Source: Lunatimonas lonarensis (GTDB lineage Bacteria > Bacteroidota > Bacteroidia > Cytophagales > Cyclobacteriaceae). Taken from it: a DNA stretch of 64,000 nucleotides. Positions 18,544-27,909 of the stretch are shown here, one piece after another (the stretch's first letter is position 1; each line of letters starts with the position of its first letter). The notes under the pieces were generated by a model that was not told the origin of the DNA, ran no database searches, and saw only the letters and a list, made by a program, of their open reading frames with translations. The stretch lies in NCBI RefSeq assembly GCF_000390185.1, contig NZ_AQHR01000059.1, positions 62,001 to 126,000 on the forward strand. The letters run 5' to 3'. The position numbers were made by a program, and so were the translations under genes.

Positions 18544-20610
18544 ATGTTAAAGTTCCCTCAGGTAAATATCAGCAAGCTTACGGTATTCTTGGCCATTCTT
18601 ACGTGGCTGGGGCTTCTATTCGTTGATCTTGCCAGGATATTTGGCGAAATTAACGAAATGAACGTAGGAATAGGGCCTGAGTTCACATGGATTTTGGAAA
18701 TTGTTTTCTTTATCCTCCTATACCTGTTTTTCAATCACTCCATTGCCAAGCATGAAAATGAGAACTTTTTGAACTTGATTTGGAGGGCATCTTCTACCGG
18801 CCTCACGGCAATGGCAGTATCCATTCTGATCGCAGTATTCTATTATTTCTTGGAAGGAACCCAACTTTATGCAGATCCACTGCTTCGAAATTTTTTCTAC
18901 CATGTAAACTTTGCACTTACCAGTTTGTTTCTGGTGTCCACTTCTTTGCTCTGGAAGCACCTGATTCTCTATCAGAAGACCAAAACGGTCGTGCAACAAT
19001 GGCAGGCATTTGAGGTAATCCTGCTGCTGAGTATGTTTTTTGTGTTGATCAATCAGAACACCTTCAATTACGGGTTTATTTTCGGCTTGATTTTTTTGGT
19101 GATTTACAGCGTGATTTTATCCGCCAACCTCAAGTGGATCCCCTACCTCACCTTTAAGGAAAAATGGAAATCACTCCTTTTTCTTGCCATCATCATTGTG
19201 TGTGGAGCCTACCTCCTGTACCAATTGATCGAATACGTGCTTCAAAACGAGTTTTCGGTTAATCTGACCGAAAACCTGTTTATTCTGGGGCTTTTTGCCT
19301 TTGTACTCATCTACTCTATTTTCAGCTTTTTGGTCACCTTATTTAACCTCCCCACTTCCTCTGTCTTTGAGCAAAAACTGGTCGAAGCCATCAATTTCCA
19401 AAAGCTGAGCCAATCAATCCAGCCCGGGGAAAACGAGGAAAGGGTTTTGGATATCCTCATGGACAGCTGCATGAGTGCCGCCTACGTGGACGCAGCATGG
19501 CTGGAAATCAAACCAACTCCAGAGGATGAAACCACGGTGGTACAAAAGCGATTTATCAATTCAAAGGAACAGGAGGGGCTTCGAACGCTCATCGCCTCGG
19601 CGAGACCCTTTGGGGAATTTCTGGCCGAAGGAACTGGCGATCGTATGGAATACATCCACGGTCGAATCAACCACGAATTGTATCAATCCGTGTTGATCTT
19701 TCATCTCAAGGTGAACAAGAACGTCCTTGGAAACATCTTTTTGCTCAAAGAAGTAAAAGACGGCTTCAACAAGGAGATGATCAACATTATTTCCACCTTC
19801 GTAGGACAGGCCTCCATATCGGTGGAAAACTACCGTTTGCTAAACCAGGCGATCAAAAACGAACGGTACAAGGAGGAACTGGAGATTGCACAGCGGGTGC
19901 AGCGCAGTTTGCTGCCCTCTGAACTTCACCACAATGCCACTTTTGAAATAGAAGCCTTCTCAGCTGCCGCCGATGAGGTAGGTGGAGACTATTACGAGAC
20001 ATTCCAATTTGACGAACACCGCTTTGCCCTCATTATAGGGGACGTCTCTGGAAAGGGCACTTCGGCTGCTTTTAACATGTCCCAGATGAAGGGCGTGTTC
20101 CATAGCCTGGTACAACTGCAATTTAGTCCCATGGAGTTTCTGGGAAAGGCAAACAATGCCCTGGGCAGGTGCTTGGAAAAAAACCACTTTATTACCACGA
20201 CCTATTACCTGCTGGATACTTCCAAAAAGGAATTGGTTTTTGCAAGGGCAGGACACTGTCCTACGCTGTTTTATGATAGCGAAAAGGGAGAGAGCCGCTT
20301 TTTGGATATCAAGGGTATGGGCTTAGGTGTGGTTCGAAACGTCCATTACATGCGGTTTTTGGAAGAAGGGAATTTGCGTTATACAGGAGGCGATGTACTG
20401 GTGATGTATACGGACGGAATCGTAGAGGCTAAAAATGGTCAAAACGAGGAATTTGGCTACGATCGTCTACGCCAAGTGATCGATCGGTGCAATAGTTGCT
20501 CGGCTGGAGAAATCAAAGCTACCATCATACAAGAGATATACGGGTTCATTGGCAGTGACGTCTTGCCTGACGACGATTATTCGCTGATGGTTATTAAATT
20601 CAAAGAGTAA
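18544..20610 (+). CDS. Membrane-bound SpoIIE-type PP2C phosphatase (RsbU-like)
   Basis: A 688-residue protein with about eight transmembrane helices in residues 12-280, a GAF-like sensor region (about 290-430), a short coiled coil (EELEIAQRVQRSLLP) and a C-terminal SpoIIE/PP2C phosphatase domain. The metal-binding motifs are complete: EVGGDYYE, GDVSGKGTSAA, YTDGIVEA and DDDYSLMVIKF. It should dephosphorylate the serine of a STAS-domain antagonist, and such a gene follows 31 bases downstream. The ATG at 18544 is preferred to a TTG two codons earlier. What the membrane part senses cannot be told. Confidence 0.92.
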   Translation: MLKFPQVNISKLTVFLAILTWLGLLFVDLARIFGEINEMNVGIGPEFTWILEIVFFILLYLFFNHSIAKHENENFLNLIWRASSTGLTAMAVSILIAVFYYFLEGTQLYADPLLRNFFYHVNFALTSLFLVSTSLLWKHLILYQKTKTVVQQWQAFEVILLLSMFFVLINQNTFNYGFIFGLIFLVIYSVILSANLKWIPYLTFKEKWKSLLFLAIIIVCGAYLLYQLIEYVLQNEFSVNLTENLFILGLFAFVLIYSIFSFLVTLFNLPTSSVFEQKLVEAINFQKLSQSIQPGENEERVLDILMDSCMSAAYVDAAWLEIKPTPEDETTVVQKRFINSKEQEGLRTLIASARPFGEFLAEGTGDRMEYIHGRINHELYQSVLIFHLKVNKNVLGNIFLLKEVKDGFNKEMINIISTFVGQASISVENYRLLNQAIKNERYKEELEIAQRVQRSLLPSELHHNATFEIEAFSAAADEVGGDYYETFQFDEHRFALIIGDVSGKGTSAAFNMSQMKGVFHSLVQLQFSPMEFLGKANNALGRCLEKNHFITTTYYLLDTSKKELVFARAGHCPTLFYDSEKGESRFLDIKGMGLGVVRNVHYMRFLEEGNLRYTGGDVLVMYTDGIVEAKNGQNEEFGYDRLRQVIDRCNSCSAGEIKATIIQEIYGFIGSDVLPDDDYSLMVIKFKE

Positions 20611-20641
20611 ACATAAACTAGTGATAAGCGTATAACTCATT

Positions 20642-20986
20642 ATGTTAGAAATAAGCGTCAAGGAAGAAAAGCAGCACCATATCATTGAGTTACGTGGTGA
20701 GGTAGATGCCAGCAACTCGGTGGAGTTGGACGAAGCCATGCAAGGGCTTTTGGAGCGGGGCAGCAAGCTGATTTTGGTGGACGGTACCGGATTGTCCTAT
20801 ATTTCCTCGGCGGGCTTGGGCGTATTTATGTCCTACCTGGAGGATTTTCAGGATAGGGAGGTTACCTTCGTCATATTTGGACTGAATGAAAAGGTGTTTA
20901 ATGTATTCCATATACTTGGGCTGGACCAATTGATTACCATGGTGGGTAACCACCAAGACGCATTGGATATCCTATATGAAGCATGA
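20642..20986 (+). CDS. STAS-domain anti-sigma-factor antagonist (RsbV/SpoIIAA-like)
   Basis: A 114-residue single STAS domain. The phosphorylation site is the serine pair in YISSAGLGVF at about residues 57-60, the classical RsbV/SpoIIAA motif. When dephosphorylated by the upstream SpoIIE phosphatase it would bind the HATPase kinase encoded next. The gene overlaps the kinase gene by 11 bases, so the two are probably made in fixed ratio. Confidence 0.93.
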   Translation: MLEISVKEEKQHHIIELRGEVDASNSVELDEAMQGLLERGSKLILVDGTGLSYISSAGLGVFMSYLEDFQDREVTFVIFGLNEKVFNVFHILGLDQLITMVGNHQDALDILYEA

Positions 20987-21392
20987 GTTGAAGTTGGCCT
21001 GCGAAAAAAGCAGGTTGGGTGATTTGCGGGTCTTCCTTTCGGGAGTTCTTTCCTCGAAGGGCTTGTCTGAAGTAGTCCAAAACCAGTTGGTTTTGGCGGT
21101 GGAAGAGGTGTGTGCAAATCTTATCATCCATTCCCATGGCTGCAACCCCCAAGATCATATCCTGTTGACCGTGTCCGTTTCCAACGGAAAGATCATTTTT
21201 GAAATTTTTGACTCAGGTCAGGCTTTCAACATTTTGGAATACCGGGCCCCTGATATTGCCGACGTAATCAAAAAGAAACGAAAAGGTGGACTTGGGATCC
21301 TTCTGGTCCGTAAAATCATGGACAAGATAGAATTCGAATCCAAAAACAGCCAAAATGTGTGCCGCCTCGTTAAGGAGCTCAATTCCAAATAA
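20976..21392 (+). CDS. HATPase-domain serine kinase / anti-sigma factor (RsbW-like)
   Basis: A 138-residue GHKL-fold protein: N-box EEVCANLIIHSHG (about residues 43-55), D-box FEIFDSGQAFN (about 74-84) and G2 box GGLGILLVRKIMD (about 105-117). The fold suits an RsbW/SpoIIAB-type kinase that phosphorylates the STAS antagonist. No sigma factor gene lies nearby; in many Bacteroidota such kinases act on non-sigma targets. The three genes form a complete phosphatase-antagonist-kinase switch. The surA-type gene cluster begins 90 bases downstream in the same direction and could share the transcript. Confidence 0.9.
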   Translation: MKHELKLACEKSRLGDLRVFLSGVLSSKGLSEVVQNQLVLAVEEVCANLIIHSHGCNPQDHILLTVSVSNGKIIFEIFDSGQAFNILEYRAPDIADVIKKKRKGGLGILLVRKIMDKIEFESKNSQNVCRLVKELNSK

Positions 21393-21482
21393 TTGTTAAA
21401 TCTCCCCACTAATACGGCCATTTGCCGCCGAATCTCTTTTAAAATTTGTAACATTGCAGGATTAATTCCCGGAAGCTCTGAC

Positions 21483-23501
21483 ATGAAATTCGGTTTCAGC
21501 ATTTGTTTTGCCTTGGCGTTGCTAAGTTCCTGCGCTACCAAAGTAGCCGTGGAGGAAAACCATGATCCCCTCTCCCAAACACAACGCTACCTCTTTACCA
21601 TCGACGGAAATCCGACCTATGCCGATGAATTTTTGTACATACTAAATAAGAACAATCAAATCGGTGAGGAAAAAAAAGACTTTACCAGCGAAGAGTTTGA
21701 AAAGAACCTGGACCTCTTTATCAATTTCAAGCTAAAAGTGGCAGAAGCGGAACGTCTGGGCTATCATCAGACCGAAGAATTTAGAAGGGAATTTGACTCC
21801 TTCCGAGAGGATCTCAGACGACCCTACCTGCTGGAAAATGAGGTGCAGGAAGGCGAACTGCAAAAAGCATACGACCGCCTTCAGGAAATCGTCAAAGCCA
21901 GCCATATTCTATTGTCCTTTCCGACAGACGCCACCTTGGAAGATTCCATTGCCGTAATGCGAATGGCAGAAAAAATCCGAAATGAAGCGGTAAGCGGTGT
22001 TGATTTCGCAGACCTTGCCGTCGAGCATTCCCAAGACCCTTCTGTGCAGGTCAACAAAGGCAACTTGGGATATTTCACGGCCATGCAGATGGTCTATCCG
22101 TTCGAAGCAGCGGCATACGACCTAAAAATAGGCGAGGTTTCGAGTCCAGTCGCCACTGACTTTGGCTACCACATCATACGACTGGAAGATAGAAAGCCAA
22201 ACCCCGGTGAGGTAAGGGTCTCCCATCTTTTGGTGCGAACGGTTCCGGGCGATGCAGCCAGCGAAGATCGTGCAGTACGTCGAATTGCTGATATCTATGC
22301 CCAGTTACGACTCGAAAGCAGCACTTGGGAAGGCGTTGTTGCCAGTTTTTCGGAAGATCAAGGTACCCGGGAAAGCGGTGGATTGCTTCCCTGGTTTGGA
22401 GTTGGAAGCATAGTACCCGAATTTGAGGCGGCAGCCTTTGGCCTGACGGAGATTGGCGAGATTTCCCCGCCGGTAAAGACCGACTACGGTTACCACATTA
22501 TCCGCCTAGAAGGTACACGGCCAGTACCACCCTACGAGGAAATGGAGGCGATATTGAAATCTCGTATTCTCAGAGATAGCCGGTCTACCTTGATAGCCTC
22601 GCAGGTAATGGCCATGCAAAAGGCCAAGTATAAGGTCTCCGAAAACGAATTGCTGATCAGACAGCTCTCTGAATCCTTCGGCGACTGGTCAGGGAACGTC
22701 GACGTGCTAGAGGATACAATAAACCGACGGGATCTGTGGAAATTAGAGCTGCTTTCAATTTCTGGTGAATCCCTTCTATTGCAGGACTTTTTTGACTTTG
22801 TCAAAAGTGAACTCGAGGCGGTACAATCCCCGCGGATAAACGGATTTGAAGCATGGTACGAACGGTTTGTAACCAAGAGGCTGAAAGAGGAAGAAGAGAG
22901 GGATTTATTGGAAAACAATGCTGAATACCGCATGTTGGTTCGCGAGTTTCGGGAAGGCATCCTCCTGTTTAGTCTGATGAACGACAAAGTATGGCAAATG
23001 GGAATATTCGACTCAATTGGGCAGCACCAATACTACGAAACCCATATGGACCGTTATCAGTGGAAGGATAGAGTCCCGGCATTGGTTATTTCGTTTGTAC
23101 AGAAAAACCCAGAAGAGCAGGAAAAAATCCGCCAGTTTCTTTCTGGCAAGCAATATGCTCCCGAATTGAAAAATGAGCTGGAAAAAAGGTGGTTAGAGGA
23201 GTTTCCTCTGCTGTTTACCATGGAAGATAAGCTACAGGAAATTCCGACGCATCCTTTGATCAAAGACTTAGATATATCCACCTCCTTCCATGAAGTAACC
23301 AAGGACGGCAAACAGTTTTTCGTCATGACGGGAGAATTAATCCCTGCCCAGGCCAAAAAATTTGAGGAAATAAGGGGGCTGGTCATCCAGGATTACCAAA
23401 ATTTCCTGGATGAAAATCTGATCGGGGAATTGAGAAATAAATCCATTCTTCAGGTAGATGAAGAAGAAAAAAAACGCGTGTACGAAATTGCAGTCAACTA
23501 A
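21483..23501 (+). CDS. Lipoprotein peptidylprolyl isomerase with two parvulin domains
   Basis: A 672-residue lipoprotein (lipobox LSSC near residue 17). It has a SurA-like N-terminal chaperone region (to about 130) and two parvulin/rotamase domains: the first from VKASHILLS to DFGYHIIRLED (about 136-235), the second from VRVSHLLVR to DYGYHIIRLEG (about 241-345). Conserved parvulin pairs (SH at the start and GYH at the end of each domain) are intact. About 330 further residues are helical and may form a holding chamber as in PpiD or SurA. The frame could start 30 codons earlier, but the ATG at 21483 gives the lipoprotein signal. The end overlaps the next gene by 44 bases. Confidence 0.9.
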   Translation: MKFGFSICFALALLSSCATKVAVEENHDPLSQTQRYLFTIDGNPTYADEFLYILNKNNQIGEEKKDFTSEEFEKNLDLFINFKLKVAEAERLGYHQTEEFRREFDSFREDLRRPYLLENEVQEGELQKAYDRLQEIVKASHILLSFPTDATLEDSIAVMRMAEKIRNEAVSGVDFADLAVEHSQDPSVQVNKGNLGYFTAMQMVYPFEAAAYDLKIGEVSSPVATDFGYHIIRLEDRKPNPGEVRVSHLLVRTVPGDAASEDRAVRRIADIYAQLRLESSTWEGVVASFSEDQGTRESGGLLPWFGVGSIVPEFEAAAFGLTEIGEISPPVKTDYGYHIIRLEGTRPVPPYEEMEAILKSRILRDSRSTLIASQVMAMQKAKYKVSENELLIRQLSESFGDWSGNVDVLEDTINRRDLWKLELLSISGESLLLQDFFDFVKSELEAVQSPRINGFEAWYERFVTKRLKEEEERDLLENNAEYRMLVREFREGILLFSLMNDKVWQMGIFDSIGQHQYYETHMDRYQWKDRVPALVISFVQKNPEEQEKIRQFLSGKQYAPELKNELEKRWLEEFPLLFTMEDKLQEIPTHPLIKDLDISTSFHEVTKDGKQFFVMTGELIPAQAKKFEEIRGLVIQDYQNFLDENLIGELRNKSILQVDEEEKKRVYEIAVN

Positions 23502-24360
23502 TCTATATATCATCCTTGTATTCTCGCTTTTACTTAGCTCCTGTGATCTTTTCAAAATGAAAAGTGAAGACGAGGAAGAGGAAGACCCCGTAATTGCCGC
23601 CGTTGGACGCACCTATTTACGGGCTTCGGACGTTGATTTTATAAGGGGCGATTCACAATTTGATTTGGATAGTGCCGAGTTGGTCAACCGGTATGTCCAA
23701 ACCTGGATCAAAAAGCAACTTATGATCAAAGAGGCCTCCAAAAACCTTACGATCAACGAGGCCGAGTTAAATCGCAAGTTGCTGGACTATCGGTACGCTT
23801 TGATCATTTACGAGTTTGAAAAGGCGCATGTAGAGCAACAGTTGAACAAAGAGGTGCCGCTGGAGGAAATCCGGGAGTATTACGAAAAACACAAGGACAA
23901 TTTCTCCTTGAAAGAGATCATTGTCAGGACGAATTTTATTAAAATAGAAAAATCTCTGCCCCAAAAACGCCAAATTGAGCGCTTGCTGAGCAGCACTAGG
24001 GAAAACGACCGTAAGGACATGAAAGAACTGGCCCAGCGATATGCCAATAATTACTTTATGGAGGATTCTACTTGGATTAGGTTTGACGACATTATTCTAA
24101 ATACACCACTGGCCCAAAACGCCAATAACGTACAAATGCTGAAGTCCAACCGCACCATAAGCGTGGACGACGATAGCCATAGCTACCTATTTCACATTTT
24201 GGAATATCGGCTGCAAGACCAGGTTCCTCCGTTGGAATTTGTAAGAGAGGAAATATCCAAAATAATAGTCAACAAACGAAGAGTCGCTTTAGCGGAACAA
24301 CTGCACAAAGATGTTTACAATAAAGCTTTGGAAAATAAAGAATTTACGATTTATGATTAA
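23458..24360 (+). CDS. SurA/PpiC-like lipoprotein lacking parvulin catalytic motifs
   Basis: A 300-residue lipoprotein (lipobox LLSSCD near residue 30) in a SurA-like operon. The N-terminal half is a SurA_N-like helical region. The second half keeps the strand-helix-strand order of a parvulin domain (IIVRTNFIKIEKS, then HSYLFHILEYRL) but lacks the usual SH, GG(D/E)LG and GYH signatures, so it probably has no isomerase activity. It begins 44 bases inside the previous gene and overlaps the next by 8, which indicates tight coupling. I infer a holdase or adaptor for OM proteins; a divergent unrelated lipoprotein is possible but less likely given the layout. Confidence 0.78.
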   Translation: MKKKKNACTKLQSTNLYIILVFSLLLSSCDLFKMKSEDEEEEDPVIAAVGRTYLRASDVDFIRGDSQFDLDSAELVNRYVQTWIKKQLMIKEASKNLTINEAELNRKLLDYRYALIIYEFEKAHVEQQLNKEVPLEEIREYYEKHKDNFSLKEIIVRTNFIKIEKSLPQKRQIERLLSSTRENDRKDMKELAQRYANNYFMEDSTWIRFDDIILNTPLAQNANNVQMLKSNRTISVDDDSHSYLFHILEYRLQDQVPPLEFVREEISKIIVNKRRVALAEQLHKDVYNKALENKEFTIYD

Positions 24361-25774
24361 GTACCTAACAACCGCCTATTTAACCTTATTGATTTTATTC
24401 GGTTCCTGGACTGCACAGGCCCAAGACACCCTTGCGGTGGTCGAAACCAAACCCGCAGCCCCAAAGCCTATCCCAACCGGTCAGGTGCTGGACAAGATCA
24501 TCGCAAAAGTAGACAACTATATTCTGCTGGAATCCGATCTACAACGGTCCTATCTGGAAGCCCTTTCACAGGCACAACAAGGATTCAGTACTCCAACAAA
24601 GTGCGAGGTTTTTGAATCGCTGGTGATCAACAAACTCATGGCTGCAAAGGCAGAGATTGACTCGATACTGGTAACAGATGCCGAAGTAATCATTGAAACA
24701 GATCAACGATTCAGCATGATCATGCAGCAATTTGGCGGCGACGAGGAAACGCTGATCGAAGTGTACGGAAAAACCTCCGACCAACTGAAAGCCGAACTAC
24801 ATGACGCGATCAAGGAACAGAAGATCGTTGGAAAGATGCAGAAAAAAATTGCAGAAGAGATAACCGTATCGCCGGCAGATGTACGCAAGTTTTTCGAGGC
24901 CATCCCGAAAGATTCCCTCCCGTTTTTTTCGGCTGAGGTGACCGTTGGTCAGATCGTCAAAAAACCAGTAGCAAATAAGGCAGAAAAGGACAAAGTGAAC
25001 AACTTTCTACTCGGGCTGAAACAAAAAATTCTGGATGGCGAAGCTGACTTTGCAACACTGGCCTCGGAATATTCGGAAGACCCGGGATCTAAAGTCCAAG
25101 GGGGTGACCTGGGGTTTTTCCGGAGGGGAGAACTGGCTCCCGAATACGAAGCCATGGCCTTTGCGTTGCGTCCCGGTGAGATCGGCGACCCTGTCGAAAC
25201 GATGTTCGGGTTTCACCTAATCCAACTCCTAGAGCGTAGGGGAACTACCTTCAACACCCGGCACATCCTGATCACCCCAAAACCCACTGAAGATGATATC
25301 AAAAAAGCGGAGCAGTACCTGGATAGCTTACGTCAAGTTATCTTAGATGAAAAGATCACTTTTGCCAAAGCAGCCAAAGAGTATTCGGACGACCGACAGA
25401 CTTCCGATAACGGCGGATTCTTTACCGATCCCGTAAATGGTTCCAACCGCCTAACGCTGCGAACCTTGGAGGATCCTGTACTTTATTTTACGCTGGACAG
25501 TATGAAAGTAGGTACCATAACCACTCCCATGCGATTTGACGATGTAGATCCCCGAAATGGGAGATCCGAACCGGCCGTTCGTATTCTTTTCTACAAAGAT
25601 CGCTTCCCCGCCCACCGGGCAAATATCAACGATGACTATGAGAAGCTGAAGGCTGCCACTAGGCGCAAAAAAGAAGAAGAGATCCTCAGCAAATGGTTTA
25701 TCCTGGCCAAAGAGGAAGTATTCATCGACATCGATCCAGATTACGATAACTGTCAGGCCCTAAAGGACCGGTAG
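24353..25774 (+). CDS. SurA-like periplasmic peptidylprolyl isomerase
   Basis: A 473-residue periplasmic chaperone with a cleavable signal (end AQAQD, about residue 23). The SurA_N region runs to about 180, including LDKIIAKVDNYILLESDL, the usual start of SurA. The first parvulin domain (about 186-290) has GGDLGFFRRGEL and FGFHLIQLLE. The second (about 293-420) begins TRHILITPKP and includes DNGGFFTDPVNG. SurA escorts unfolded barrel proteins to the BAM complex; this is the most SurA-like of the three neighbours. The ATG at 24353 overlaps the upstream stop by 8 bases; the longer frame upstream is read-through of that gene. A strong hairpin terminator lies about 125 bases downstream. Confidence 0.92.
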   Translation: MIKYLTTAYLTLLILFGSWTAQAQDTLAVVETKPAAPKPIPTGQVLDKIIAKVDNYILLESDLQRSYLEALSQAQQGFSTPTKCEVFESLVINKLMAAKAEIDSILVTDAEVIIETDQRFSMIMQQFGGDEETLIEVYGKTSDQLKAELHDAIKEQKIVGKMQKKIAEEITVSPADVRKFFEAIPKDSLPFFSAEVTVGQIVKKPVANKAEKDKVNNFLLGLKQKILDGEADFATLASEYSEDPGSKVQGGDLGFFRRGELAPEYEAMAFALRPGEIGDPVETMFGFHLIQLLERRGTTFNTRHILITPKPTEDDIKKAEQYLDSLRQVILDEKITFAKAAKEYSDDRQTSDNGGFFTDPVNGSNRLTLRTLEDPVLYFTLDSMKVGTITTPMRFDDVDPRNGRSEPAVRILFYKDRFPAHRANINDDYEKLKAATRRKKEEEILSKWFILAKEEVFIDIDPDYDNCQALKDR

Positions 25775-25899
25775 CGGCCATTACCTGATTTTTATCCTCT
25801 ACAAATGGAGATTAGGGTGGGATAACCGACCGATAAGCTAGCATCAGCCTACAGGTAACCGTTCCGCTTTCTGAAATACAACCTAATTGACAAAAACAC

Positions 25900-25937
25900 A
25901 ATCCCGGGTTTCACGACAAGAAATCCCGGGATTTTTT
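25900..25937 (+). terminator. Intrinsic terminator after the surA-like gene
   Basis: AATCCCGGG and CCCGGGATT form a nine-base-pair stem with a loop of about 16 bases, followed by a run of seven T. On the other strand the stem is followed by TGTGTTTTTG, so weaker termination of the facing dehydrogenase gene is possible. Confidence 0.8.
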
Positions 25938-25982
25938 TGCCTTTTCAGATCCTACAATCACAAAGGACACATATACCCATTT

Positions 25983-27701
25983 TTAGCGTGGATTGGAACC
26001 CACAAGTTTATACACCTTGCCGTCCGGTTTGGTAAAGATGTATAGTTCTCCCGTTGAATCCCGACCAAATCGAAGATCTACTCGGTTTGTTCCGCACAGT
26101 TCAACCAGCGTCTTTATCTCTCCATCCAGTCGAACCCTCCATTCGAAGATAGGTACCGTCTTCCCAAAAGCCAACTTGCCTGTTTCAATGTAAAAGAGGC
26201 GTCCTCGCACAATATCGCCAAAAAAATACTTGCCCGCCAACCCGGATACCTGGTTGCCCCAGTATTCAAATCCACCCGATATGGCATTGCCCTCGTCGTG
26301 ATCATACATGGCAACCGGATAGGTAAAACCCCAGTCCGCATCGTTTTCCGGAAGCTGAAAGACCTGATTAATATCAATTTGATGATCAATGACCCAGATA
26401 CCCTCACGCAAGGGCCATCCGTAATCCTCACCCGGCCTTAACATATATAGCGACTCCACCTTTCCCTGCCCAATATTGGTAGCCAGGATCTGCCCGGCTT
26501 TGGTCCAGGTGATGCGATGGGGATTCCGAAAGCCGTGTACGAAAATCTCAGGCAGCCGGTTAACATCGCCGACAAAGGGATTTGAATGCGGAATCCCATA
26601 ATTTCCGTTTTTACTGTTTGATCCACGGGGATCGATGCGAAATATACTTCCCCACGCCTGCGTAGCACCTAATGAAACAAACAGATATCCGGCACCCAAG
26701 CTGCCACCATCTCCGATCCCAATATAAAGCAGGCCGTAGTCTTCATCGCCGGGTCTTGCCAGTGGGTTAAAGGTAAGCTCTTGCATGCCATGAATACCGG
26801 TTACCATGTCTATACGAAATAGTTCCCGACTCTTTCCTCGAAATGGCCGCCCGTTGGGGTTATCCGTTTGCCACTCCAATACCACCCACTGCAACGTAGA
26901 CCTAATCGAATCACCGTAGCTAAAGTCTGCGGGTGCAGAACCTGGCTGTTCCGTATGGGAGGTGTATAGCAATCCGTTTTTAGAAAACTCAGGGTGGAAG
27001 GCAAAACTGCCAAGTCCGGTTGCCAAACCCGGCTTATTGATAAAACGGGGCATCTCCTTTTCCATATCCAAAAATAGCGCTGGTTTTCCCCCTCGAAGTT
27101 CATACATTTTGCCCCTCAGATCACTGATAAACAACTCCCCAGACAGAGGTTCATAATCCATCTTGGCTATACGAGTAAGCGGCATCTCCTCGCTGGACGG
27201 AGGAATCTGCGTGATCAATTCCAGGTCCACCACCAGATCAGACATGGGGATTGGCTCGGGTATCGGATTGCTTACCGAATCCTGTCGGGTAAGGGTAGCA
27301 GCCTCTTTCGCCTCAAACTGATGCATATACCCAATGATTGCGTCAATCCCTTCCTCCCCCAGGTAGGCAAATCCTGGCATGTAGGATTGGTAACGGGCAA
27401 ACAAGGCTTGGCCTCGTTCATCGCCGGAATCGATTACCTGCGTAGGATTGGCTATAAATGAACGCAGCCAGTCCACGGAAACCAATCGGGTCAGCCCACC
27501 AAGCCCAGGGCCGATACCGTCCTGGTCAAAGGCGTGGCAGGTTGCGCAGTTTTGGTCAAACAGCCGCTCTCCCTCAGCCAACGTGACTTGGTCTATACGG
27601 ATCAAATCCTCCACTTTTTCCCTTTTGGGAGAACAAGAAAACGGTACAATGATGAGGGTGGCCAAGGCCAGGAAAACCAGAGAAACGGTTCGAATACGCA
27701 T
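25983..27701 (-). CDS. Lipoprotein: N-terminal cytochrome c fused to PQQ-type glucose/sorbosone dehydrogenase
   Basis: A 572-residue lipoprotein (signal MRIRTVSL, lipobox FSCSP near residue 22). Residues about 35-125 are a class I cytochrome c with haem motif CATCH and a likely axial Met in SYMPGF. Residues about 150 to the end form a six-bladed GSDH propeller: LGSFAFHPEFSKNGLLYTSHTE, LYIGIGDGGSLG, FVHGFRNPHRITW and GEDYGWP are typical quinoprotein sugar dehydrogenase motifs. It likely oxidises a sugar or similar compound in the periplasm and passes electrons to its own haem. The frame extends 43 codons further, but those residues do not look like a signal, so the ATG at 27701 is used. Confidence 0.9.
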   Translation of the reverse strand: MRIRTVSLVFLALATLIIVPFSCSPKREKVEDLIRIDQVTLAEGERLFDQNCATCHAFDQDGIGPGLGGLTRLVSVDWLRSFIANPTQVIDSGDERGQALFARYQSYMPGFAYLGEEGIDAIIGYMHQFEAKEAATLTRQDSVSNPIPEPIPMSDLVVDLELITQIPPSSEEMPLTRIAKMDYEPLSGELFISDLRGKMYELRGGKPALFLDMEKEMPRFINKPGLATGLGSFAFHPEFSKNGLLYTSHTEQPGSAPADFSYGDSIRSTLQWVVLEWQTDNPNGRPFRGKSRELFRIDMVTGIHGMQELTFNPLARPGDEDYGLLYIGIGDGGSLGAGYLFVSLGATQAWGSIFRIDPRGSNSKNGNYGIPHSNPFVGDVNRLPEIFVHGFRNPHRITWTKAGQILATNIGQGKVESLYMLRPGEDYGWPLREGIWVIDHQIDINQVFQLPENDADWGFTYPVAMYDHDEGNAISGGFEYWGNQVSGLAGKYFFGDIVRGRLFYIETGKLAFGKTVPIFEWRVRLDGEIKTLVELCGTNRVDLRFGRDSTGELYIFTKPDGKVYKLVGSNPR

Positions 27702-27876
27702 GAAAATAGGTGGAATAGAATGAAACCAAAAGCCGTCGCGATCAAAACAACAGCTAAGGTAAAGGGATTTTTGCGTAATCAAAAACAGACGGAAAGGCGA
27801 TCGACCATAAAAGACCGCTGCCGCAGGCACGAAGATCGCTCATGTAAAATTTCCGGATGTGAATGCATTCATTCAG

Positions 27877-27884
27877 TATATTTG
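27877..27884 (+). promoter_or_regulatory. Possible Bacteroidota -7 promoter element (TATATTTG)
   Basis: An exact match to the TAnnTTTG -7 element of the Bacteroidota primary sigma factor, 25 bases before the ATG of the TonB receptor gene. No clear TTTG -33 element is visible at the expected distance, so support is limited to this one element and its position. Confidence 0.4.
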
Positions 27885-27909
27885 CAGGTTACCCAAAATT
27901 TCTTTCTGG

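Noticed and set aside
23458-23501. Possible frameshift joining the first two SurA-like genes
   Set aside because: Both genes have their own lipoprotein signals and complete N-termini, so the 44-base overlap is a true gene overlap and not a split gene.
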